DNA of 64,000 nucleotides. It comes from Streptomyces sp. TSRI0107 (GTDB lineage Bacteria; Actinomycetota; Actinomycetes; Streptomycetales; Streptomycetaceae). Every line of letters begins with the position of its first letter. The first letter of the stretch is position 1. Below are positions 42,121 through 50,718 of this stretch, in pieces. The translations under genes were made by a program, and so were the position numbers. The stretch lies in assembly GCF_001905845.1 (NCBI RefSeq), contig NZ_LIVZ01000017.1, positions 62,001 to 126,000 on the forward strand. Reading direction: 5' to 3'. The notes beneath the pieces are model-generated. The model saw only the letters and a list, made by a program, of their open reading frames with translations. It ran no database searches and was not told where the DNA came from.

Positions 42121-43418
42121 GGGATCTCCACACGCAACAGGGTCGGCCCACCGGGCGGACTGGACAGCACGAGTCTGCCATCGAGCACCGACACCCGGTC
42201 CGCGAGCCCGGTGAGCCCGCTGCCGCCCCCGGAACCGTCTCCGGGTGCCCGCGCGCCGCCCCGCCCGTCGTCCCGGACCTCGAGCCACAGCCGTCCCGCC
42301 GTGTGCCCGCCGCGCACCCGCGCCCGGTCCGCCTCGCTGTGCTTGGCGACGTTGGCCAACGCCTCGCACACCACGAAGTACCCGGCGGCCTCCACCGCCT
42401 GCGGCAGCCTCCCCGGCAACTCCACCGCCACGTCGACCGGCACCACCGACCGGTCCGCGGCGTCGGCGACCGCGGCCTGCAGCCCGTAGTCGGCGAGCAC
42501 CTTGGGATGGATCCCGTGGATCAGTTCCCGCAGCTCCGCCAGCGCCAGCCCCGCCTCCTCGTGCGCCTTGGCGAGCTGGTCGGCAAGGGGTCCGCGCGGG
42601 GCGTCGAGACGGGCCAGACCCAGGGTCATCGTCAGGGCGACGAGCCGTTGTTGGGCGCCGTCGTGCAGGTCCCGCTCGATCCGCCGCCGCTCGGCCTCGA
42701 AGGCGTCCACCAACCGCACCCGGGACCGCGTCAGTTCGACCACCCGCGCGTCCAGCTCCCCCTCCCCGGCCCCGTCCCGCGGGGTGAGCAGCAGACGTGC
42801 CAGCCCGGCCCGGGCCCCCGCGCCGACGCCCAGCACGTACGCGCCCACGGCCATCAGCAGCAGCCCCAGTACGGCCACCGCGAACGCCGTCGGCCAGGTG
42901 GTCACCGTCCACAGCTTGACCACCTTCGCCTCCCGCCCGTCGCCGACGGTCGCCATCAGCACCGGCGTCGCGACCACGCCCGCCGGCATCAGCAGCCCCA
43001 CGCAGACCAGCAGCGCGTCGACCGGCCACAACAGCGTGGCGAACAGCAGCGCGTAGCCGAGTTCCTGCCAGGTCGCCCGCTCCCGCAGCCGGGTCGTCAG
43101 CCACGCCCACAGCCCGGTGGCCGCCGGCTCCCCGTGCCACGCCGGTACCGGCTCCGGGCCGAGCAGCCGCAGCCGCCGTCGCTCCACCCACGCCACCGGT
43201 ATCCCGGCCAGCGCCAGCCCGACGAGCAGCGGCAGCCCCACCAGGACGACGGCCAGTACGCCCCCGGTGACGGCCAGACCGGCCAGCGCCGCGAGCACGA
43301 CGGCCCCGAACACCGCCCCGCTCACCAGGTATCCGGCCGCCCGCCACGGCCAGGACGACAGCGGGAAACCCGGCCGGGCCATGGCCCGCCACACGCTTCG
43401 GGACTCCAGTGGACGCAT
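42081..43418 (-). CDS. Sensor histidine kinase (HisKA_3 type)
   Basis: 445 residues. About six membrane segments in two groups form the sensor part (LVSGAVFGAVVLAALAGLAV; YALLFATLLWPVDALLVCVG; AVLGLLLMAVGAYVLGVG). The phospho-acceptor helix is ERRRIERDLHDGAQQRLVAL, followed by a HATPase with NVAKHSEA, DDGRGG and GSGLTGLADR. It has no large outside domain, as in membrane-stress sensors of the LiaS/VraS type. ATG at 43418 with GGTGG upstream. Partner of the overlapping response regulator. Confidence 0.9.
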   Translation of the reverse strand: MRPLESRSVWRAMARPGFPLSSWPWRAAGYLVSGAVFGAVVLAALAGLAVTGGVLAVVLVGLPLLVGLALAGIPVAWVERRRLRLLGPEPVPAWHGEPAATGLWAWLTTRLRERATWQELGYALLFATLLWPVDALLVCVGLLMPAGVVATPVLMATVGDGREAKVVKLWTVTTWPTAFAVAVLGLLLMAVGAYVLGVGAGARAGLARLLLTPRDGAGEGELDARVVELTRSRVRLVDAFEAERRRIERDLHDGAQQRLVALTMTLGLARLDAPRGPLADQLAKAHEEAGLALAELRELIHGIHPKVLADYGLQAAVADAADRSVVPVDVAVELPGRLPQAVEAAGYFVVCEALANVAKHSEADRARVRGGHTAGRLWLEVRDDGRGGARAPGDGSGGGSGLTGLADRVSVLDGRLVLSSPPGGPTLLRVEIPCEPIEATTGPCG

Positions 43419-43611
43419 GCCCGCCACCGTAGAAGCCGCCCCCGCCCCGTCTCCATCCGTCCAGTGGGCCTACGAGGGGTATGGCCGGCCCTACCCCGTT
43501 TCTCGCCCCTGCCGCACTGCGCCCGACAGGCCCCGCGCGGTTTCGTGACGTCATCAAGTCCTCGCCGACATCACGACCTCACTGCCATCACCCACACCAC
43601 CGGGGAACCCG

Positions 43612-44484
43612 ATGACCCAGCACGCCGCCCTCCAGCCCGCCACCGTCCAGCTCACCTCCGTCACCCGCAGACACCGCACCGGCGACCACGCCGTCACCGC
43701 GCTCGACGACGTCTCCCTCGCCTTCCGCGAGGGCACGTTCACCGCCGTGATGGGCCCGTCCGGCTCCGGCAAGTCGACGCTGCTCCAGTGCGCGGCGGGC
43801 CTGGACCGGCCCACGTCCGGTTCGGTCACCATCGGCGGGACCGAGCTGACCCGGCTCAGTGAGCGCGGGCTGACGCTGCTGCGCCGCGAGCGGGTCGGCT
43901 TCGTCTTCCAGGCGTTCAACCTGCTGCCGTCGCTCACCGCCGAGCAGAACGTCGCTCTGCCGCTGCGCCTGGCCGGCCGGCGCGTCCCGAGGGCCCGGGT
44001 CCGCGAGGTGCTCGCCCAGGTCGGCCTCGGTGACCGCGCGAGACACCGGCCCACCGAGCTGTCCGGCGGCCAGCAGCAACGCGTCGCCCTCGCGCGGGCC
44101 CTGATCACCCGCCCCGACGTGCTGTTCGGTGACGAACCCACCGGCGCGCTGGACTCCCGGACCAGCCGTGAGGTGCTGACCCTGCTGCGCGGCATGGTCG
44201 ACCGCGAGCGCCAGACGACCGTCATGGTCACGCACGACCCGGTGGCCGCCGCCCACGCCGACCGCGTCGTCTTCCTGGTGGACGGCCGCCCGCACGGCGA
44301 ACTGACCGGCGCGAACGCCGACACGATCGCCGCGCACATGACCACCCTGGAAACCCAGGAGACCCGGCAGACCCAGCAGAACCGGCAGCCCCGGCAACCC
44401 CGGCAGACCCAGCAGACCCAGCAGAACCGGCAGAACCGACAGACCCAGGAGACCCAGCAGACCCAGGAGACCCAGCCATGCTGA
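43612..44484 (+). CDS. ABC transporter ATPase (MacB/LolD type) with Gln/Thr-rich tail
   Basis: 290 residues. Walker A MGPSGSGKST, Q-loop region VGFVFQAFNLLPSLTAEQN, signature LSGGQQQRVALARAL, Walker B VLFGDEPTGALDS. The last 45 or so residues form a tripeptide-like tail of Gln, Thr, Arg, Asn and Glu encoded by a 9-bp-based repeat, which is not part of the ATPase fold. It overlaps the permease start by 7 bp. The divergent two-component system suggests induction by an antibiotic or envelope signal. Confidence 0.9.
   Translation: MTQHAALQPATVQLTSVTRRHRTGDHAVTALDDVSLAFREGTFTAVMGPSGSGKSTLLQCAAGLDRPTSGSVTIGGTELTRLSERGLTLLRRERVGFVFQAFNLLPSLTAEQNVALPLRLAGRRVPRARVREVLAQVGLGDRARHRPTELSGGQQQRVALARALITRPDVLFGDEPTGALDSRTSREVLTLLRGMVDRERQTTVMVTHDPVAAAHADRVVFLVDGRPHGELTGANADTIAAHMTTLETQETRQTQQNRQPRQPRQTQQTQQNRQNRQTQETQQTQETQPC
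44347..44478 (+). repeat. 9-bp based minisatellite at an ABC ATPase C-terminus
   Basis: Repeats of (C/G)AGACCC(A/G)G and CAGAACCGG units encode the tail TQQNRQPRQPRQTQQTQQ. The array runs up to the start codon of the permease gene. Confidence 0.82.
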
Positions 44485-46940
44485 CCGTCGCCCTCCGCAC
44501 ACTCCGCACCCGCTGGGTCACCTTCACCGGCAGCTTCGTCGCCCTCGCGCTCGGCGTCGCCCTGCTCACCGTGACGGGACTGGCCCTCGCGTCTTCTCTG
44601 GACGCCCCGGACCGCGCGCCGCGACGCTTCGCCGCCGCCCCGGTCGTGGTCCGGGGCCAGGACACCCTCCGCGTGCCCACCCCGGTCGGCGACCGCACCG
44701 AGAAGCTGGGCCATCCCCGCGCGGTGCCCGCCGAGACGGTCGCCCGCCTCAAGGGCCTGGGCCGGGTCGTCGAGGACCGCACGTTCGCCGTACGGGCCGC
44801 CGACGGTACGGTGCTGACCGGCCACCCCTGGTCGACCGCCGCCTTCACCCCGTACGAGCTGACCGCGGGCCGCGCGCCGAAGAGCCGGGACGAGGTGGTG
44901 GCCGCGGGCACCGACACCCGCCCCGGCACCCGCCTCCGCACCGACCGGGGCACCGTCCACGTCGTCGGCACAGCGGAGCCACGCACCACCTCCCAGCACT
45001 CCGAACCGACCGGCCCCTCCGATCCCACCCTCTTCTTCACCGACACCCGCGCCGCGCGGCTCTCCCCGTCGGCCCCCACCCAACTGATCGTCACCGCGCC
45101 CCCGGCCGCCGTCCGCGCGGCCGTCGCGGACGCCCCCGGCGTCCAGGTCCTCACCGGTGACGCCCGCCGCCTCGCCGACCCCGGGCCCGACCGGGACGCC
45201 GAAGCCCTCACCGCGATGAACGCCCTGTTCGGCACGGCCGGCGGCGTCACCGCCTTCGTCTCGGTGTTCGTCGTGGCGTCGACCTTCGCCTTCGCGGTGG
45301 CCCAGCGGCGCCGCGAGTTCGGCCTGCTGCGCACCGCGGGCGCGACGCCGGGGCAGATCCGCCGCACGGTGGGCGCGGAGGCGCTGCTCGTCGGTGTGCT
45401 CGCCTCGGCCTCCGGTTGCGTACTCGGCGGCTACGGCGCCCCCCACCTCGCCGCCCGGGTGGTGGCGGCGGATCTCGCCCCGCCCTGGTTCGTGATCGGC
45501 GATCACACCTGGCCGTACCACCTGGGCTTCTGGACGGGTCTGCTGGTCGCGCTGCTCGGTGTGGCGGCCGCGTCCTGGCGGGCCGGCCGTACCGGTCCGG
45601 CGCAGGCGCTGCGCGAGGCGTCCGTCGACGCCGGGGCGATGACGTGGGGCCGGTGGCTGTGCGGGGCCGGACTGCTGCTGGCCGCCGCCGTCACCCTGGT
45701 CCTCGCCCTGGCCGACGACCCGGGCGAGCTGCTGCACCGCAAGACGTACGTCAGCCGCCCCATGCTGCTGATCACCGCGGTCGCGCTGCTCGCGCCGGTC
45801 CTGGTCCGTCCGCTGACCCGGCTGCTCGCCAGGCTGCCCGGCGCCACCGGCATGCTGGTGCGGGAGAACGCCGCCGCCGGAGTCCGCCGTACCGCGGCGA
45901 TCGCGGCGCCCGTCCTCGTCACGGTCGGGCTCGCGGGTTCCCTGCTGGGCGCCCCCGCGACCGTGAACGCGGCGAAGGCCGCCGAGACGCGCGCCCGGAC
46001 GGCCGCCGACTTCGTCGTCACCCCGCGCGGGGACACCGTTCTCGACCCGGTGACACTGCGGCGGCTGCGCGCGGTGCCCGGCGCCGACGTCTCCGTGACC
46101 TCGTCGAGCGCCGTGTACGTCCTGGAGGAGGGCGTCGCCCTGATCAAGTCCGAGGCCCGCGCGGCCGAGCCGGACGCGCTCGCCGCGACCGCCCGCCTGC
46201 CCCTGGCCGCCGGCCGGGCCGCCGACCTCGACGACGGCTCGATCATCGTCAACGAGGAGTGGGAGCGGCACGGCGTGGGCGACCGGGTCGACGTGTGGCT
46301 CGGCGACGGCACCCGCCGTTCGCTGCGCGTCGCCGCGGTGCTGCGCACCGGCACCGGGGACAACGGCGTCTACGTCACCCCGGCCAACGCGCCGGGCGCC
46401 CGCGCGGACCGGGTCGACGTACGGCTCCGGGATGAGGGTGCGGCGGCCGCGGTCAGCGCGGCGCTGCGGACGGCGGCAGGCGAGTCGGCACAGGTGCGGA
46501 CCGCGGACGCGTGGGTTCGGGCCACGCACCCCGAGACCAACCGGTCGACCCGCTACGGCTTGTTCCTGGTCCTCGGCATCGCCCTGCTCTACACCGGCAT
46601 CTCCCTGGTCAACACCATGGTCATGGCGACGTCCGACCGGGTCCGCGAGCTGACGGCGCTCCGGCTGGCCGGGGCGACCCGCGCCCAGACGCTGCGGGTG
46701 GTCGCGGCCGAGGCCCTGACGGTCGTGGCGCTCGGCGGGGCACTGGGCCTGCTGGTCGCCGTGCTGAACCTGCTCGGCATGCGGGCCGCCCTCGCGCTCC
46801 TGGAGGTCCCGGCCGGCATCCGAATCCCGTGGCCGGTCCTCGGCACGGTCCTCGCCGGCTGCGCGGCCCTCGCCGTGATCGCCTCCGTCGTACCCGCCGC
46901 ACTGGCCCTGCGGCGCACCCCGGTCCACGCGGCGACATGA
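44478..46940 (+). CDS. FtsX-like ABC permease
   Basis: 820 residues. An N-terminal membrane helix, a large outside domain of about 200 residues, then an FtsX block of three helices (AFVSVFVVASTFAFAVAQRR, RREFGLLRTAGATPGQIRR), a second set, another outside domain, and a final FtsX block (GLFLVLGIALLYTGISLVN, RELTALRLAGATRAQTLRVV). This ten-helix, two-FtsX design is typical of BceB-like or lipoprotein/peptide exporters. The partner ATPase is coupled by a 7-bp overlap. Confidence 0.9.
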   Translation: MLTVALRTLRTRWVTFTGSFVALALGVALLTVTGLALASSLDAPDRAPRRFAAAPVVVRGQDTLRVPTPVGDRTEKLGHPRAVPAETVARLKGLGRVVEDRTFAVRAADGTVLTGHPWSTAAFTPYELTAGRAPKSRDEVVAAGTDTRPGTRLRTDRGTVHVVGTAEPRTTSQHSEPTGPSDPTLFFTDTRAARLSPSAPTQLIVTAPPAAVRAAVADAPGVQVLTGDARRLADPGPDRDAEALTAMNALFGTAGGVTAFVSVFVVASTFAFAVAQRRREFGLLRTAGATPGQIRRTVGAEALLVGVLASASGCVLGGYGAPHLAARVVAADLAPPWFVIGDHTWPYHLGFWTGLLVALLGVAAASWRAGRTGPAQALREASVDAGAMTWGRWLCGAGLLLAAAVTLVLALADDPGELLHRKTYVSRPMLLITAVALLAPVLVRPLTRLLARLPGATGMLVRENAAAGVRRTAAIAAPVLVTVGLAGSLLGAPATVNAAKAAETRARTAADFVVTPRGDTVLDPVTLRRLRAVPGADVSVTSSSAVYVLEEGVALIKSEARAAEPDALAATARLPLAAGRAADLDDGSIIVNEEWERHGVGDRVDVWLGDGTRRSLRVAAVLRTGTGDNGVYVTPANAPGARADRVDVRLRDEGAAAAVSAALRTAAGESAQVRTADAWVRATHPETNRSTRYGLFLVLGIALLYTGISLVNTMVMATSDRVRELTALRLAGATRAQTLRVVAAEALTVVALGGALGLLVAVLNLLGMRAALALLEVPAGIRIPWPVLGTVLAGCAALAVIASVVPAALALRRTPVHAAT

Positions 46941-46968
46941 CCTGAGACATCGCTCACATCACAAACTG

Positions 46969-47030
46969 CGAACCAGGAACCACGAAGCACGAACCAGGAA
47001 CCACGAAGCAGAACCACCAGCCACGAACTA
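46969..47030. repeat. 21-bp direct repeat between FtsX permease and tRNA-Leu
   Basis: Two perfect 21-bp copies (46969-46989 and 46990-47010; each begins CGAACCAGGAACC and ends GAAGCA) and a degenerate third copy of about 20 bp. A/C-rich, unlike the surrounding GC-rich DNA. Confidence 0.9.
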
Positions 47031-47046
47031 CGACCCGGACAAGCGA

Positions 47047-47077
47047 AAGCCCCGCAGGTCCTAGACCTGCGGGGCTT
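47047..47077 (-). terminator. Terminator of tRNA-Leu
   Basis: A 14-bp perfect stem AAGCCCCGCAGGTC/GACCTGCGGGGCTT with a 3-nt loop, just past the CCA end of the tRNA. Confidence 0.88.
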
Positions 47078-47082
47078 CCAGC

Positions 47083-47169
47083 TGGTGCGCGAGGGGGGAG
47101 TTGAACCCCCACGCCCTTGCGGGCACTGGAACCTGAATCCAGCGCGTCTGCCTATTCCGCCACCCGCGC
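47083..47169 (-). tRNA. tRNA-Leu (anticodon CAG)
   Basis: Acceptor GCGCGGG/CTCGCGC, anticodon stem CTGGA/TCCAG with loop TTCAGGT giving CAG, long variable arm (GCCCGCAAGGGC), T arm GGGGGTTCAACTCCCCC. The 3' CCA is encoded. The long variable arm confirms a class II leucine tRNA. Confidence 0.95.
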
Positions 47170-47649
47170 ATTGGGTGTGTCCTCCGGCTCCGTTCCTTTC
47201 GGCCCGGCGCCTTCCGACACGCAGAACATTAGCACGCTGCGCGGGGTGGCTTCACATCCCTTGTTTCCACCCCCGTCACGCCCCCCTTCCATGCCCTCCC
47301 ATGCCCGTCCCATGCCCGTCCCGTGCCCGTCCCGGTCCGTTCACGTATCAACCTCGTACCGGTCCCGGCCGTCTGCCCAGGAGCCGGACCGAGTCCACAG
47401 TCTGGTGCGGGACACTTGTACACGACCGCCTCTACGATCCATGGCAGGAGTTCGGAGGCGGCTCCCGAGGGAACCTCGCAGGCGTCGGCACCGTTCGACA
47501 CCCGTCGACCAGGCGGACAGGGGGAACCAGCCGATTCACGGGCGCGTGGATACGATCAGTAAGCAGTACCGGGTAAGCAGTACAGAGAACAGCAGGCACG
47601 ACAGCACGCACAGCAGTACGCAGGACGGCAACTACGGAGGAGGTGCCCC
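47170..47649. other. Intergenic region tRNA-Leu to fhaA
   Basis: It holds the tRNA promoter near the left end, then an 11-bp-type tandem repeat (CATGCCC(G/T)(T)CC, about 47288-47335). Closer to fhaA there are repeated TAAGCAGTAC copies (47560 and 47574 area). Several TACGAT-like hexamers could serve the fha-pst-pkn operon, but none has a matching -35. Confidence 0.4.
47226..47255 (-). promoter_or_regulatory. tRNA-Leu promoter
   Basis: On the minus strand: -35 GTGAAG, 18-bp spacer, -10 TAATGT; start near 47218, about 49 nt before the tRNA. Confidence 0.6.
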
Positions 47650-48498
47650 ATGGGAGTCCTGAAGCGTTTCGAGCAGCGTCTCGAAGGTCTGGTCAACGGC
47701 ACCTTCGCCAAGGTCTTCAAGTCCGAGGTGCAGCCCGTGGAGATCGCGGGCGCGCTCCAGCGCGAGTGCGACAACAACGCCACCATCTGGAACCGCGACC
47801 GGACCGTCGTCCCCAACGACTTCATCGTCGAGTTGAGCACCCCTGACTTCGAGCGGCTGAGCCCCTACTCCGGGCAGCTCGGCGACGAGCTGGCCGGCAT
47901 GGTGCGCGACTACGCCAAGCAGCAGCGCTACACCTTCATGGGCCCGATCAAGGTCCACCTGGAGAAGGCCGACGACCTCGACACCGGCCTGTACCGGGTG
48001 CGCAGCCGCACGCTCGCCTCGTCCAGCAGCCAGCAGCAGCCCCCCGCCTCCGCCCCGCCCTCCGGCGCCCCGAGCGGCTACGGCTACCCGCCGGCCGCCC
48101 CCGCGGGCGCGCCCCCCATGCCTTCCAGCCCGCCGCCCGGCAGCCGCCCCGGCGGTTACGGTTATCCCCCGGCCGCGGCCGGCCAGCGTCCTCCCGCCGC
48201 TCCGGCGGGCGGCGGACGCACCCGCTACTGGATCGAGATCAACGGCACCCGCCATCAGATCTCCCGCCCGACGCTGGTGCTGGGTCGCAGCACCGACGCC
48301 GACGTGCGGATCGACGACCCCGGCGTGAGCCGCCGGCACTGCGAGATCCGGACCGGAACGCCCTCGACGATCCAGGATCTCGGGTCCACCAACGGCATCG
48401 TGGTGGACGGGCAGCACACCACCCGCGCTACGCTCCGCGACGGCTCGCGGATCGTCGTGGGCAGCACCACCGTTATCTATAGGCAAGCCGAAGGGTGA
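47650..48498 (+). CDS. fhaA: FhaA: DUF3662 and FHA domain protein
   Basis: 282 residues. An N-terminal DUF3662 domain (VLKRFEQRLEGLVNGTFAKV) is followed by a Pro/Gly/Tyr-rich linker and a C-terminal FHA domain with GRSTDADVRIDDPGVSRRHC and DLGSTNGIVV that binds phosphothreonine. In mycobacteria FhaA is a PknB substrate that binds MviN and affects wall synthesis. GGAGGAGG lies 7-8 nt before the ATG. First gene of the fhaA-fhaB-pstP-rodA-pbpA-pknB run. Confidence 0.93.
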   Translation: MGVLKRFEQRLEGLVNGTFAKVFKSEVQPVEIAGALQRECDNNATIWNRDRTVVPNDFIVELSTPDFERLSPYSGQLGDELAGMVRDYAKQQRYTFMGPIKVHLEKADDLDTGLYRVRSRTLASSSSQQQPPASAPPSGAPSGYGYPPAAPAGAPPMPSSPPPGSRPGGYGYPPAAAGQRPPAAPAGGGRTRYWIEINGTRHQISRPTLVLGRSTDADVRIDDPGVSRRHCEIRTGTPSTIQDLGSTNGIVVDGQHTTRATLRDGSRIVVGSTTVIYRQAEG

Positions 48499-48508
48499 TC
48501 CGGGGGCA

Positions 48509-49018
48509 ATGTCAGAGCTGACCCTCACGGTCATGCGGCTGGGTTTCCTGGCCGTACTGTGGCTGTTCGTGATCGTGGCCGTGCAGGTCATCCGCAGCGA
48601 CCTGTTCGGTACGCGCGTCACCCAGCGGGGGGCGAGGCGGGAGGCCGCCCGGCCCCAGCAGGCCGCGCGCCAGGCGCCGCCGCAGCAGCGCCAGCAGCCG
48701 GCGGGCGGCCGCGCCCGCCGCAACGCCCCCACCAAGCTGGTGGTGACCGAGGGCACCCTCACCGGCACCACGGTCGCGCTGCAGGGCCAGACCATCACGC
48801 TGGGCCGGGCGCACGACAGCACGATCGTGCTGGACGACGACTACGCCTCCAGCCGGCACGCCAGGATCTACCCGGACCGGGACGGCCAGTGGATCGTGGA
48901 GGACCTGGGGTCCACCAACGGCACGTACCTCGACCGGAACCGCCTCACGACCCCCACGCCGATCCCGCTGGGTGCGCCGATCCGCATCGGCAAGACCGTC
49001 ATCGAGCTGCGGAAGTAG
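48509..49018 (+). CDS. fhaB: FhaB (FipA): membrane-anchored FHA protein
   Basis: 169 residues. One N-terminal membrane helix (LGFLAVLWLFVIVAVQVI), a basic Gln/Arg-rich linker and an FHA domain with LGRAHDSTIVLDDDYASSRH and DLGSTNGTYLD. In mycobacteria FhaB/FipA links PknB signalling to FtsZ/FtsQ at the septum. It sits 10 bp after fhaA with GGGGG upstream. Confidence 0.93.
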   Translation: MSELTLTVMRLGFLAVLWLFVIVAVQVIRSDLFGTRVTQRGARREAARPQQAARQAPPQQRQQPAGGRARRNAPTKLVVTEGTLTGTTVALQGQTITLGRAHDSTIVLDDDYASSRHARIYPDRDGQWIVEDLGSTNGTYLDRNRLTTPTPIPLGAPIRIGKTVIELRK

Positions 49019-49110
49019 TGCTACGTCATGAATGAGCGCGAGCGGAGCGAGCACGCAGCGGCGGTCCACACCCGGGGCCCCGGCGCGCTCCCGACCGGAG
49101 GGTGGGCAGT

Positions 49111-50691
49111 GTGGCTCGACACGATCGGCTGTACCCGGAGCCGACGGGCGAGGTGCGCATGAGTCTGTCACTGCGCTTCGCCGCCGGTTCGCACAAAGGC
49201 ATGATCCGGGAGGGCAACGAGGACTCCGGTTACGCCGGTCCCCGGCTGCTCGCCATCGCCGACGGCATGGGCGGCGCCGCCGCCGGCGAGGTGGCCTCCT
49301 CGGAGGCGATCTCCACGATCGTCGCCCTCGACGACGACATCCCCGGCTCCGACGTCCTCACCTCGCTCGGCGCGGCCGTGCAGCGGGCCAACGACCAGCT
49401 GCGGCAGATGGTCGAGGAGGACCCGTCGCTGGAGGGCATGGGCACCACGCTCACCGCCCTGCTGTGGACGGGCCAGCGACTCGGGCTGGTGCACGTCGGG
49501 GACTCCCGCGCCTACCTGCTGCGCGACGGCGTCCTCACCCAGATCACCCAGGACCACACCTGGGTGCAGCGGCTGGTGGACGAGGGCCGGATCACCGAGG
49601 AAGAGGCCACCACCCACCCGCAGCGCTCCCTGCTGATGCGCGCCCTCGGCAGCGGCGACCACGTCGAGCCCGACCTGTCGATCCGCGAGGTCCGCGCCGG
49701 TGACCGCTACCTGATCTGCTCCGACGGACTGTCCGGGGTCGTCTCCCACCAGACGATGGAGGAGACCCTCGCCAGCTACCAGGGGCCGCAGGAGACCGTG
49801 CAGGAGCTGATCCAGCTCGCGCTGCGCGGCGGCGGCCCCGACAACATCACCGTGATCGTCGCCGACGTCCTCGACCTGGACACCGGGGACACCCTCGCCG
49901 GGCAGCTGTCCGACACCCCCGTGGTGGTCGGCGCGGTCGCCGAGAACCAGCACCAGCTGTCCGACAACGGCATCATGCAGACCCCCGCCGGCCGCGCCTC
50001 CGGCCTCGGCCGCCAGGTGCCCGGACAGGGCGGCGGCGAGTTCGGCCCGCCCGGCTCCGGCGACGTCACCGGGTTCATCCCCACCGGCGGCTTCGGCGCC
50101 TACGACGAGGACGACTTCGCCAAGCCCCGCAAGGGCCGCAAGTGGCTCAAGCGCTCCTTCTACGGCGCCCTGGCCCTGGCCGTCGTCGGCGGCGGCCTCT
50201 ACGGCGGCTACCGCTGGACCCAGACCCAGTACTACGTCGGCACCAACGGCGAGCACGTCGCCCTGTACCGCGGCATCAGCCAGGACCTGGCCTGGGTGTC
50301 GCTGTCCGAGGTCGAGAAGGACCACCCCGAGATCGAACTCAAGTACCTGCCTCCCTACCAGCGGAAACGGGTCGAGGCGACGATGGCCGAGGGCAACCTG
50401 AAGAACGCCCAGGAGAAGATCGACGAGCTGGCCGTGCAGGCCTCCGCGTGCAAGAAGCAGTCGGAGCAGCGCGCCGCCGAGCGTGAGAACAACGCGCGGA
50501 CCGGCGAGGGCGAGGCCGGCGGTATCACGGGAACCACCCGCACCTCCGTCACGTCCAAGGCGTCGCCGAGCCCTTCGGTGTCCCCGAACCCGTCCGCGTC
50601 CGCGAGCCCGACCCCGACCGCCACTCCCAGCCCCGGCCCCAGCCTCTCGGAGGAAGAGCAGAAGGTCGTCTCGCTGTGCGGTAAGCAGTAG
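49111..50691 (+). CDS. pstP: PP2C-type Ser/Thr phosphatase PstP
   Basis: 526 residues. PP2C metal motifs GNEDSGYAGPRLLAIADGMG, GTTLTALLW, HVGDSRAYLLRDG and GGGPDNITVIVAD in the first 245 residues; then a linker, one membrane helix (YGALALAVVGGGLYGGY) and an outside tail of about 150 residues ending in Ser/Pro-rich sequence and CGKQ. It reverses PknB-type phosphorylation. GTG at 49111 with GGAGGG 8 nt upstream is preferred to the GTG at 49102. Note the two outside cysteines (ASACKKQ and SLCGKQ), which could form a disulfide. Confidence 0.93.
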   Translation: MARHDRLYPEPTGEVRMSLSLRFAAGSHKGMIREGNEDSGYAGPRLLAIADGMGGAAAGEVASSEAISTIVALDDDIPGSDVLTSLGAAVQRANDQLRQMVEEDPSLEGMGTTLTALLWTGQRLGLVHVGDSRAYLLRDGVLTQITQDHTWVQRLVDEGRITEEEATTHPQRSLLMRALGSGDHVEPDLSIREVRAGDRYLICSDGLSGVVSHQTMEETLASYQGPQETVQELIQLALRGGGPDNITVIVADVLDLDTGDTLAGQLSDTPVVVGAVAENQHQLSDNGIMQTPAGRASGLGRQVPGQGGGEFGPPGSGDVTGFIPTGGFGAYDEDDFAKPRKGRKWLKRSFYGALALAVVGGGLYGGYRWTQTQYYVGTNGEHVALYRGISQDLAWVSLSEVEKDHPEIELKYLPPYQRKRVEATMAEGNLKNAQEKIDELAVQASACKKQSEQRAAERENNARTGEGEAGGITGTTRTSVTSKASPSPSVSPNPSASASPTPTATPSPGPSLSEEEQKVVSLCGKQ

Positions 50692-50718
50692 GCAAGCCGT
50701 GAGAGGCCCTGTCACACG

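Noticed and set aside
43554..46928. A minus-strand open frame of over 1,100 codons opposite the ABC/FtsX operon
   Set aside because: It is the mirror of well-supported genes; its product is low-complexity Arg/Gly/Glu/Val with no domain. High GC leaves antisense frames open.
47083..47169. Integrated element at the tRNA-Leu gene
   Set aside because: No integrase, no second copy of the tRNA end and no change of gene type on either side; only a short 21-bp repeat nearby.
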